The position numbers and the translations under genes were made by a program. 64,000 nucleotides of DNA from Deltaproteobacteria bacterium (lineage in GTDB: Bacteria > Myxococcota_A > Polyangia > JACPQR01). Where the stretch lies: contig JACPQR010000111.1 in NCBI GenBank assembly GCA_016190375.1, forward strand, positions 1-64,000, read 5' to 3'. The notes beneath the pieces are model-generated. The model did no database searches and was not told where the DNA came from. It was given only the letters and a program-made list of their open reading frames with translations. Below, piece after piece: positions 1 to 7,446 of the stretch; the stretch's first letter is position 1; the number at the start of each line of letters is the position of its first letter.

Positions 1-2
1 CC

Positions 3-400
3 TTCCTGGCACGGATCGCGTCGCTGATTCCCCCACCGCGCTACCCTTTGCTCCGCCTGGCCGGCGTCTTCGCTCCGAATTCGTCGTGGCGCGCCTCCGT
101 CGTGCCGCATGGGCCTACCGCACCCGGGGCGATCTCGACGGCCGCTGCGGCCAAGCCGCGCAAGACCCACGCGAAGAAGCTGCTCGAGGCCGCCTCGCCG
201 GTCCTCGCCAAGGGCGGCCCCGCGTCCCCCGAGCGTGGCACGACCAGCGAGGACACCGAGCCGGGGGGCGGGGGCCCGCGCACAAGCCTCGGTGCCGGCA
301 TCGCGAACCCCGCCTTCGCGCGCATCGACTGGGCCAGCCTGATCCGGCGCGTCTACCTCGACGATGTGCTGGCCTGCCCTTGCGGCGGCCAGTCCCGTGG
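3..400 (+). pseudogene. C-terminal remnant of IS91-like (Y2) transposase, frame lost after CPCGG
   Basis: Frame 3 reads FLARIASLIPPPRYPLLRLAGVFAPNSSWRASVVPHG...IDWASLIRRVYLDDVLACPCGG, resembling the conserved C-terminal region of IS91-family transposases; the expected tail after CPCGG is missing. Confidence 0.7.
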
Positions 401-474
401 GCCCCGGCTCCGCTTCGCTGCAGCCCCGGCGGTTACTGCGTCGATACCTTGCCGCGGCGAATGCGGCCGATCGT

Positions 475-801
475 GACGTCGCTCTGCAGCGGTGCAGTGC
501 GCTGCGAGGCCACATCGGTCTCGCGACGAAGGTCGCTGCATCGTATCTGTTCCCCGAACGCGTCGAGTGGTGCGCGGACGCCTCTGCGGGGGTCCGCGCG
601 CTCTGGGATCAACCGGGCGTCAACGGACACCTCGACTACCTTCCCTGGCTATACGCGAGCTACACGAAGAGGCCGTTCGCGAGCGACAACGGCATCGGAG
701 ATTCGATCGAGCACGTCCCAGCGATGGTCGAGGCGTTCGGCCGAGACCTCGTGCCGAGGCGGCGTGAACGTCGGGCAAGTCCTCCTAACCACCGACGATG
801 A
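475..801 (+). pseudogene. Truncated fragment of unknown protein (ATKVAASYLFPERVEWC...LDYLPWLYASYTKRPFASDNGIGDSIEHVPAMVEAFGRDLV)
   Basis: Protein-like stretch without its own convincing start, in a different frame from the transposase remnant; likely a gene fragment. Confidence 0.35.
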
Positions 802-903
802 GCGTCGGAGCCCGGGCCGCCTCGAGCAGCGCCACGCGGCGCCCCGGCTGACCTCTGGTACGAGCGGAGCACGATATGGTCACGACCTTCGCGAGGCGAC
901 GCG

Positions 904-1974
904 CTAGCTGGTCGGCAAGGGCGTCCCGTCGGCCATGATCGACTCGACAGGGCGCCCGTCCTCGTATCTCGTGGCGGTCACGGGGGTGCCGTCGTCCTCC
1001 CACAGGCGCGTCCACCCTTGCTTCACGCCGGCTCGCCACGTGCTCTGCGCGGTCACCGTACCGTTCGGCGCGAACCAGGTCTCGACACCCTCCTCGAGGT
1101 GCACGCGCGGCTCCGTGTCCGAGTAGAAGCCCACGGAGGAGCGGCCGCCCGTCGCATGGTACTCGATGGCCCACCGCAGGAGGCCGCGCTCGTAGAAGCG
1201 CTGGTGCTGCAGCCGTCCGGTGGACCGCAGGAATCCGAGCTGAAGGCCGTGGCGAATGGGGATCCTGCCGGGGGCGATCGGGACCGCGCAGCCCACGGAG
1301 TCCTCTTCGGCGTAGACGCTGGCGTCCGCCGGACAGCGCATGAGCGCGTCGTCGACCTCGCGACGCGTCACCGAGTCGGGGACCCAGGAGGGCACCTCGG
1401 CGGGCGGCTGGGGCGTGAAGAACGCGCGCATCTCGGGGGAGAGCGCCGATCGCGCGAACTGCGGCGCCGACGCGAGCGCGGCGATCAGCATCTGGTCCGC
1501 ACGCCGCGCGGCATCAATCTGCTGGCGAAGAATCTCGCGCATGTCCGGGGGCGCGTCCGCGAGCTGCGACTCGAGCTCGGCGATCATCGCCTGCAGCTCC
1601 TGGGATTGGGTGGTCATCGGCTGGCTCCTCTGGGGCTGGTCCGCCGGTGACGCTGCGTTCGGTTCGGCGGCTACGGGCTCGGCTGCGGGAGGCTCCGGAG
1701 GCGTGGAGGTTGCGGCAGCTCCATGCGCCTCGCCGTGCTGCGATTCCTCGGCCGTCGGCGGCGCGAAGACCATTGGCGGCGGCGCAGCCGGCGTCGCGGC
1801 ACGGTGACGTTCGTCCTCGACGTGCGAACCGGCCGACGCGGAGGGAGACCGCGCGGGCGCGATGGCGATCGGCGGGGGCGACGCGATTGGCCCCGAGGCG
1901 CCCTCGGGGAGCGGCCGGCCGCAGGCGGCAAGGGAGCTGGCGAACAGGATCTGCGCGAGATGTCTTTGGCTCAT
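904..1974 (-). CDS. Lipoprotein with MORN/YwqK-like C-terminal repeats
   Basis: Lipobox-like ILFASSLAACG after MSQRHLAQ; C-terminus RHGLQLGFLRSTGRLQHQRFYERGLLRWAIEYHATGG...GTVTAQSTWRAGVKQGWTRLWEDDGTPV resembles toxin-antitoxin YwqK/MORN-variant repeats. Confidence 0.65.
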   Translation of the reverse strand: MSQRHLAQILFASSLAACGRPLPEGASGPIASPPPIAIAPARSPSASAGSHVEDERHRAATPAAPPPMVFAPPTAEESQHGEAHGAAATSTPPEPPAAEPVAAEPNAASPADQPQRSQPMTTQSQELQAMIAELESQLADAPPDMREILRQQIDAARRADQMLIAALASAPQFARSALSPEMRAFFTPQPPAEVPSWVPDSVTRREVDDALMRCPADASVYAEEDSVGCAVPIAPGRIPIRHGLQLGFLRSTGRLQHQRFYERGLLRWAIEYHATGGRSSVGFYSDTEPRVHLEEGVETWFAPNGTVTAQSTWRAGVKQGWTRLWEDDGTPVTATRYEDGRPVESIMADGTPLPTS

Positions 1975-2067
1975 GCGCGATCGGGAGAGCACGCGCCGTG
2001 CCCGCGAACTTGCGGCGTTTTCGCGCCCTCCGCCGTGCCCTTTCGGCAAGCGCATGCCGGAACGGCA

Positions 2068-3444
2068 TCACTCGCCGCCCTTGCGGCCCAGGCCATATTG
2101 CTTGGCCTTCGTGTAGAAGGTGCGCAGCGGCATCTTGATGAGTCGGGCAGCGCGAGCGGGGCTCTTGCCGCAGCTCTCGAGCGCCTCGGCCATCCGCTTG
2201 CGCTCGATTCGCCGCAGCTCGTCCTCGACGGGCTCGACCGCCCCCTCGGTCGACTTCGCGACACCGCGAAGAAGTCGCTCCGGAAGGTGCGCCTCCAGGG
2301 CCATCGCTCCGGTGACCGTGGCCGCGAGGTAGTCCATCGCGTTCTTCAGCTCGCGCGCGTTTCCCGGCCAGGGGTAGCCCGCCAGGATCCGCAGCGCGGG
2401 CTCGGAGAGGCGAAGAAGCTCGCGACCGGCCCGCGTGCAGGCGGCCTCGAGGAAACGATCGGCGAGGACACGAAGCTCGCGCGGCCTGTCGCGCAGCGGG
2501 GGCAGCCAGACCGTGGCGGCCCCGAGCCGGTAGAAGAGGTCGGCCCGGAACCGACCCTTGCCGACCTCTTCCTCGAGGTCGCGATTCGTCGCCGCGACGA
2601 TCCGGATGTCGACCTCTCGCTCCTGCACCTCGCCGAGCCGGGCGACCTTCTTGGTCTCGAGGGCTCGCAGCAGCTTCGCCTGCGTCGCGGGCGAGAGCTC
2701 GCCGACCTCGTCGAGGAACAGCGTGCCGCCCGTCGCGGTCTCGAACAGCCCCGGCTTCGCGTTCACCGCGCCCGTGAAGGCGCCCCGCGCGAACCCGAAG
2801 AGCTCGCTCTCGACGAGGTTGTCCTGCAGCGCGGCGCAGTTCAGGGCCACGAGCGGATGGCTCGCACGCGGCGACCAGTGATGGATCGCCGCGGCCGCGA
2901 GGTCCTTGCCCGAGCCAGTCTCGCCACAGACCAGGACCGGCAGACCCGCGGCGGCGAGCCGGCGAACCAGCGCGTAGATCCGCGCCATCGTCGCATCGGC
3001 GATCACGAGCTCCCTGTCGCCGACGGGCAGGACCTCGACCGGCAGAGACTCCTCGGGCAGCTCGCGCGGCCGGAGCGCCCGAGCGTGGTGAGCGAGCGTG
3101 ACCTCGCCGAGGCAGACGATGTCCCCGTCCTGCAGCCGCACCTCGCCTTCGATCCGCTTGCCGTTGATCAGCGTCCCGTTGTGGCTGCCGAGATCGCTCA
3201 CCCATGTCCCGTCCCCCCGCGCCTCGAACCTGGCGTGGCGCCGGGACACGGAGGCCGACGCCAGCGAAAGCGACGCGTCCTCGGCCCGACCGGCGACGAC
3301 CTCCCCGGTCTCGGGCAGCCGAACGATGCGGCTCGTCTCCGCATCGAAGACGAGCAGGTACGCGCGATCGAGCCCTGCCGCTTCGCCGGGGGGATGCGCG
3401 GTGACGGTGTGTACGGGGCTCCAGGGATCGGGGGGCTTCTTCAC
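2068..3444 (-). CDS. FHA-domain sigma-54 interacting transcriptional regulator
   Basis: N-terminal FHA (VSRRHARFE...SDLGSHNGTLINGKRIEGE); AAA+ with GETGSGKD Walker A, GAFTGA loop, GGTLFLDEVGEL Walker B; Fis-like C-term (CGKSPARAARLIKMPLRTFYTKAKQYGL). GTG start proposed at 3444. Confidence 0.92.
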   Translation of the reverse strand: MKKPPDPWSPVHTVTAHPPGEAAGLDRAYLLVFDAETSRIVRLPETGEVVAGRAEDASLSLASASVSRRHARFEARGDGTWVSDLGSHNGTLINGKRIEGEVRLQDGDIVCLGEVTLAHHARALRPRELPEESLPVEVLPVGDRELVIADATMARIYALVRRLAAAGLPVLVCGETGSGKDLAAAAIHHWSPRASHPLVALNCAALQDNLVESELFGFARGAFTGAVNAKPGLFETATGGTLFLDEVGELSPATQAKLLRALETKKVARLGEVQEREVDIRIVAATNRDLEEEVGKGRFRADLFYRLGAATVWLPPLRDRPRELRVLADRFLEAACTRAGRELLRLSEPALRILAGYPWPGNARELKNAMDYLAATVTGAMALEAHLPERLLRGVAKSTEGAVEPVEDELRRIERKRMAEALESCGKSPARAARLIKMPLRTFYTKAKQYGLGRKGGE

Positions 3445-3497
3445 GGCCGTGACGAGTATAGCCGGCGCGCCGGCGGGCTTGGTATCCTGCGACCTCG

Positions 3498-3710
3498 ATG
3501 AAGCTCTCGCGGCGCGAGCTGATCCGCGACGCCACCCTCTCCGCGCTCGGCACGGCCGCCGTGGGTTGCGCCGCGATGCCCGAGATCGTCGGGCGCCGCG
3601 GATCGCACCCCTGCGATCACGTTCACTGTCGCTACTGGGCCGCGCCGCGCGGTGGCTCGAGGCGCGGCACCTGCAAGCTCGCGAGCCGCGAACGCGGGGG
3701 CACGCCGTGA
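3498..3710 (+). CDS. Small Tat-like/lipoprotein peptide with Cys/His-rich tail
   Basis: MKLSRRELIRDATLSALGTAAVGCAAMPEIV... then HPCDHVHCRYW...GTCKL; stop overlaps the next start (GTGA). Confidence 0.5.
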   Translation: MKLSRRELIRDATLSALGTAAVGCAAMPEIVGRRGSHPCDHVHCRYWAAPRGGSRRGTCKLASRERGGTP

Positions 3711-4213
3711 CCCGTCTGGTCGTGACGTGTCTCTTCCTCCTCGGGGCGGCCGAAGCGCGGGCGGAGGAGGGCCTCTTCACCGCGCGGCTCGCGGGTGGCG
3801 TCTCGAGCGTCGCGCCGGACCTTCCTCGTCTCGGCGGGATGGTCGCCGGCGGGTTCACGCTGGGCCTGGCGAGCGCGCTCGACCTCGCGGTCGACGCGAC
3901 GTTCGTCGGACACGGCGCCTACGACACGCTCGGCCTCGGCGCCGGCTTCAGGCTCGCCGCGAGCCTCGGCGACTGGACACATCCCTACATCCTCCTCGAG
4001 CCGCAGCTCCTCCTCGTGTGGGACGGCCCGGGCGCGGGCTCTCCCACGGTCGACGGCGCGCTCCGCGGCGCGCTCGGCATCGACTACCTCCTGATGTGGG
4101 GGCTCGGCTTCACGCTCGAGCTCGGGGGCACGCTCCCCGCGGGGCTCGGCGGCGTCGAGCAGTGGAACGCGGCCTCCGTCGGCGCGATCGCGGGCCTCTA
4201 CATGGAGTTCTGA
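3707..4213 (+). CDS. Secreted/outer-membrane beta-barrel-like hypothetical protein
   Basis: GTG start overlapping upstream stop; signal peptide VTRLVVTCLFLLGAAEARA; alternating Gly/aromatic pattern; C-terminal F (GLYMEF). Confidence 0.6.
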   Translation: MTRLVVTCLFLLGAAEARAEEGLFTARLAGGVSSVAPDLPRLGGMVAGGFTLGLASALDLAVDATFVGHGAYDTLGLGAGFRLAASLGDWTHPYILLEPQLLLVWDGPGAGSPTVDGALRGALGIDYLLMWGLGFTLELGGTLPAGLGGVEQWNAASVGAIAGLYMEF

Positions 4214-4282
4214 CGCTGCGTTGCGCGGGCCCGCTCTTCCGGTAGTATCAGACCGAGCACGAATCCTACCACCGGAGGCACC

Positions 4283-4492
4283 ATGGGCAGGCGTCTGCCG
4301 ATCGCCGTAGTGAAGAAGAGCGTGACGCTCAACCAGGACGAGCTCGACCGCGTCAAGGTCATCCTGGACGCGAAGACCGATTCCGAGGCGATCCGGACGC
4401 TCATCCGCGAGCGTCTGGCGGTCGAGGGGGCGCTCCGGGCGCACCGGCGAATCGGCCGTGGCAAGGGAATCGATCTGGTCGAGTGGCGGTGA
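4283..4492 (+). CDS. VapB-like antitoxin
   Basis: 69 aa, ribbon-helix-helix-like KKSVTLNQDELDRVKVILDAKTDSEAIRTLIRERL; overlaps downstream PIN gene. Confidence 0.65.
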   Translation: MGRRLPIAVVKKSVTLNQDELDRVKVILDAKTDSEAIRTLIRERLAVEGALRAHRRIGRGKGIDLVEWR

Positions 4493-4926
4493 ACGGGCTT
4501 CGTCTCTGGGACACCTGTTCGTACGTCCGTCGGTTCGCCGAAGCGGCGATCGAGCGGATCATCTCCGAAGACATCCGGCGCAGGAGGTTCCTCTTGTGCA
4601 GCGTGGTCGCGATGGAGCTCTACGCGGGCACGCGCGACGTGGCCTCGAAGCGAGCCCTGGATGTGCTGGTCCGGCATCTAGCGTCTCTGGACCTCGTCGT
4701 GAGCCCGGAGCTGCGCGACTACCAGCGGGTGGGTGCCGCGCTGCGCCGGTACCGGCTGGCTCGCGGTTCGATCGACCCACGGGCGCACTTCCGCGATGCG
4801 CTCATCGCAGTCTGCGCTGCGCGGCGCGGCGCCATGGTGGTCACCGAGAACGTGAAGGACCTCGAGCGCTGGTCGCGCTGGCTCGGGACTCCAGCGAAGG
4901 CCCGGGTGGTTCGTCCGGGCGCATGA
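4483..4926 (+). CDS. PIN-domain toxin (VapC-like)
   Basis: LRLWDTCSYVRRF, AMELYAG, HFRDALIAVCA, VVTENVKDLERW acidic PIN-type residues; GTG start inside the antitoxin 3' end. Confidence 0.75.
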   Translation: MAVNGLRLWDTCSYVRRFAEAAIERIISEDIRRRRFLLCSVVAMELYAGTRDVASKRALDVLVRHLASLDLVVSPELRDYQRVGAALRRYRLARGSIDPRAHFRDALIAVCAARRGAMVVTENVKDLERWSRWLGTPAKARVVRPGA

Positions 4927-5078
4927 CCTGACACCGGGCCTGTCCACCGGACTGTCCGCGGCTGGCCAGCGAAGCCGCCGCCGTCCGGGTCACGGCACAC
5001 AAAGCCCTGAAAGTGCGGGCCCGCCAGCCTGGCACGCCCGGCGCAAGAGACCGCCAGCCTGCCAGGAGAGGCAAAGCC

Positions 5079-7181
5079 ATGGGTCTGGACAGAAAGTCGC
5101 TATCGCGAATGCTCCTCGGGCTCCTTTGCGCCAGCTTCGGCTGCGTCGGGGCCGACGACACCTCGGATGGGTCCGGCGGTGGCGGCGGCGGGAAGGCCGA
5201 CGGGTTCGACGGCGAGCTGCCCGAGGGGATCTCGCGCGAGCTGGTCGACGCGGCGACCGCCAACCTCGCCCGGGTCTCGGCCGAGATCGACGACCACCAC
5301 CTCGCGAACTACCGGCTCACCGGCGACATCGCGCAGCAGTTCGTGACCGCCGTCATCATCGAGTACTACGCCGAGCCCGATCTGCTGGAGCGCCGCCTCG
5401 AGACGCTGGCGTCGATGGTGTTCTTCAGCGCTCCGGAGGTCGAGACCGACGCTGCTCTGGGCCGGCTGACGCCCTTCCACGGAATGAACGACGCGGCCTT
5501 CGAGGCGCTGATGTCCAACGAGGACACCGTCTTCAACCACCACATGAACCAGAACGGCGGCAGCCCCAACGGCGTGCGGCCCTTCTCCGTCTGCGAGACG
5601 AAGTTCCTCGTCTCCATCGCGAAGGGCGAGAAGGCGGGCAGCGACTTCGCGGGCGCCGACAGGATCACGAGCTACGACGCCTATGCCCGCGCCTACCAGG
5701 AGTTCGCCCAGACCTGCCCGCCCGAGGATCTGGCCGAGTGGTACAACTTCCGCGGCCTCGGCGGGTTGCGCCCGAGCTGGCTCGAGTCGAACGTCTCCGA
5801 CCGCTTCCTCAGGCGCATGGTCTCGGAGTGCCGTAGCCCGAGCGAAGATTGGGCGGCCGACTGCCAGGAGTGGAACCTCGACCGGCTCGCCTACCGCGAC
5901 AAGAAGAACACCGAGCTCGCCCTGCGCGAGGTCTTCTACGATCCGAGCCCGAGCCTGACCGTGGCCGGGACGACCCTGTCGCTCGAGCAGTTCCTCCTCG
6001 ACCCGAGCAACGAAGGAGCACTCGTCGAAGATCGCAACGGCGACGGCATCGGCGAGTGGCTGGCCTCGGGAGACCTGCAGGTCGCCGAAGGCGCACGACT
6101 GACGATTCCGTCCGGCGCGACCTTCCGCCTCCAGGCGGAGGCGACGATCACGCTGGACTCCGCGGCGACCGTACAGACGGGCGGAGGGTCGACCGAGCTC
6201 GCGTCGGGGACGGTCGTTCACGTCGCGGCAGGCGGCAGCCTCGCTCTGGCCTCGAAGATCACGCGCAGCGCCGGCAGCGCCGATCCCATCGGCATCGACG
6301 CCGGGACGAAGGTCAAGATCCCGGGCGGCGCCCAGATCCGTCTGGAGGACGGCTCCTCCGCCTCGGTCCCCTGGGGCAGCGGCTCCTCGAGCGGCATCAC
6401 GGGCAGGCTCGGCTCGACGATCAGCATCCCCGTCGACACGAGCGCGACCCTGAACCTCTCGATCGACAGCCCGATGTCCGGGCCCCTCGCTGGCCAGCAG
6501 TTCGCCGGCGAGCTCCATGTTCGGCTCGCGCTCGCCGACGGCGGCGGCGGATCGATCACAGCGACCATCGCCGCGCGCGACGTGCAGGCCTACGACCAGG
6601 TCGATCCCGCGTGGGATCCGAGCTACCTAGGCAGATCCGACCTGGGGCTCCAGACGATCTTCGCGGACGGCTCGGGCTGCACCGGCCAATCCCCGTCGCC
6701 CGACTCCTGCCCGCTCCTCCGGCGCTTCTACTCCCTCATCGACCGCCACGAGAACTTCTACCAGACGTACTCCAGCCTGAAGCCCGCGTCCGCCAGCGTC
6801 TCGCAGCAGCCGTCGCCGCTCGTGGCCTGCTCGATCACGCTCAGGGCCTCCCACGCGTGGGACACCGCCGGCACCCCCGACGGCGGCACGGCCGGCTTCA
6901 TCTACCTCATGCGCATCCCGTTCGCTCAGATCCTTGCCGGCGACACCCGCAGCATCGACACGCTCTCCTTGCTGGGCGGCCAGCCCGGCCCGCGCGTCCT
7001 GACGGTCCAGGAGCTCTACGAGAACGGCGCCCAGCTCGACATGAGCAAGGTCTGGCTCGACATCGCAACCCTCTCGCACAACCAGTACTCCAGCGAGCAC
7101 GAGGTCTCGAAGTTCGGCTCCGTTCCGGCCGAGCAGATCGAGGGGATCCTCGTCATCCGCCGCCCGGCGGCCATGCCCTGA
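5079..7181 (+). CDS. Large lipoprotein with GGGGGGKADG tether; hypothetical
   Basis: MGLDRKSLSRMLLGLLCASFGCVGADDTSDGSGGGGGGKADG...; uninterrupted 701-aa ORF. Confidence 0.75.
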   Translation: MGLDRKSLSRMLLGLLCASFGCVGADDTSDGSGGGGGGKADGFDGELPEGISRELVDAATANLARVSAEIDDHHLANYRLTGDIAQQFVTAVIIEYYAEPDLLERRLETLASMVFFSAPEVETDAALGRLTPFHGMNDAAFEALMSNEDTVFNHHMNQNGGSPNGVRPFSVCETKFLVSIAKGEKAGSDFAGADRITSYDAYARAYQEFAQTCPPEDLAEWYNFRGLGGLRPSWLESNVSDRFLRRMVSECRSPSEDWAADCQEWNLDRLAYRDKKNTELALREVFYDPSPSLTVAGTTLSLEQFLLDPSNEGALVEDRNGDGIGEWLASGDLQVAEGARLTIPSGATFRLQAEATITLDSAATVQTGGGSTELASGTVVHVAAGGSLALASKITRSAGSADPIGIDAGTKVKIPGGAQIRLEDGSSASVPWGSGSSSGITGRLGSTISIPVDTSATLNLSIDSPMSGPLAGQQFAGELHVRLALADGGGGSITATIAARDVQAYDQVDPAWDPSYLGRSDLGLQTIFADGSGCTGQSPSPDSCPLLRRFYSLIDRHENFYQTYSSLKPASASVSQQPSPLVACSITLRASHAWDTAGTPDGGTAGFIYLMRIPFAQILAGDTRSIDTLSLLGGQPGPRVLTVQELYENGAQLDMSKVWLDIATLSHNQYSSEHEVSKFGSVPAEQIEGILVIRRPAAMP

Positions 7182-7222
7182 TTCGTACGATACGTCCCTG
7201 CTGTCCGAGAGGGCTTGTTTCG

Positions 7223-7250
7223 TCCCGCGGCCGCCCTGGCGGCCGCGGGA
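7223..7250. repeat. Perfect inverted repeat (13-bp arms)
   Basis: TCCCGCGGCCGCC-CT-GGCGGCCGCGGGA. Confidence 0.9.
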
Positions 7251-7272
7251 CCGGGCATGCCATGGCACGCTG

Positions 7273-7304
7273 GGCCGCGGGGCCGCCAAGGCGGCCCCGC
7301 GGCC
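7273..7304. repeat. Perfect inverted repeat (15-bp arms)
   Basis: GGCCGCGGGGCCGCC-AA-GGCGGCCCCGCGGCC. Confidence 0.9.
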
Positions 7305-7446
7305 TTCCGAGCCCGGTTCTGCGCCGCCTGTTGCTCCGGAGGTGACGCTCACCGTGCGGACCACCCCCTGGCTGCCGGCGCCATCACCACGCGGCTTGGA
7401 GCCACGAAACAACAGAGCTTTCCGGGTCATGCGGCACCGCTGTGTG

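Noticed and set aside
1514-3553. 679-aa minus-strand ORF and the opposite 592-aa ORF 1723-3501
   Set aside because: Overlap the well-supported FHA/sigma-54 regulator and MORN lipoprotein; no recognisable domain.
5849-7345. 498-aa ORF overlapping the GKADG lipoprotein gene
   Set aside because: Out-of-frame Arg-rich translation typical of high-GC DNA.
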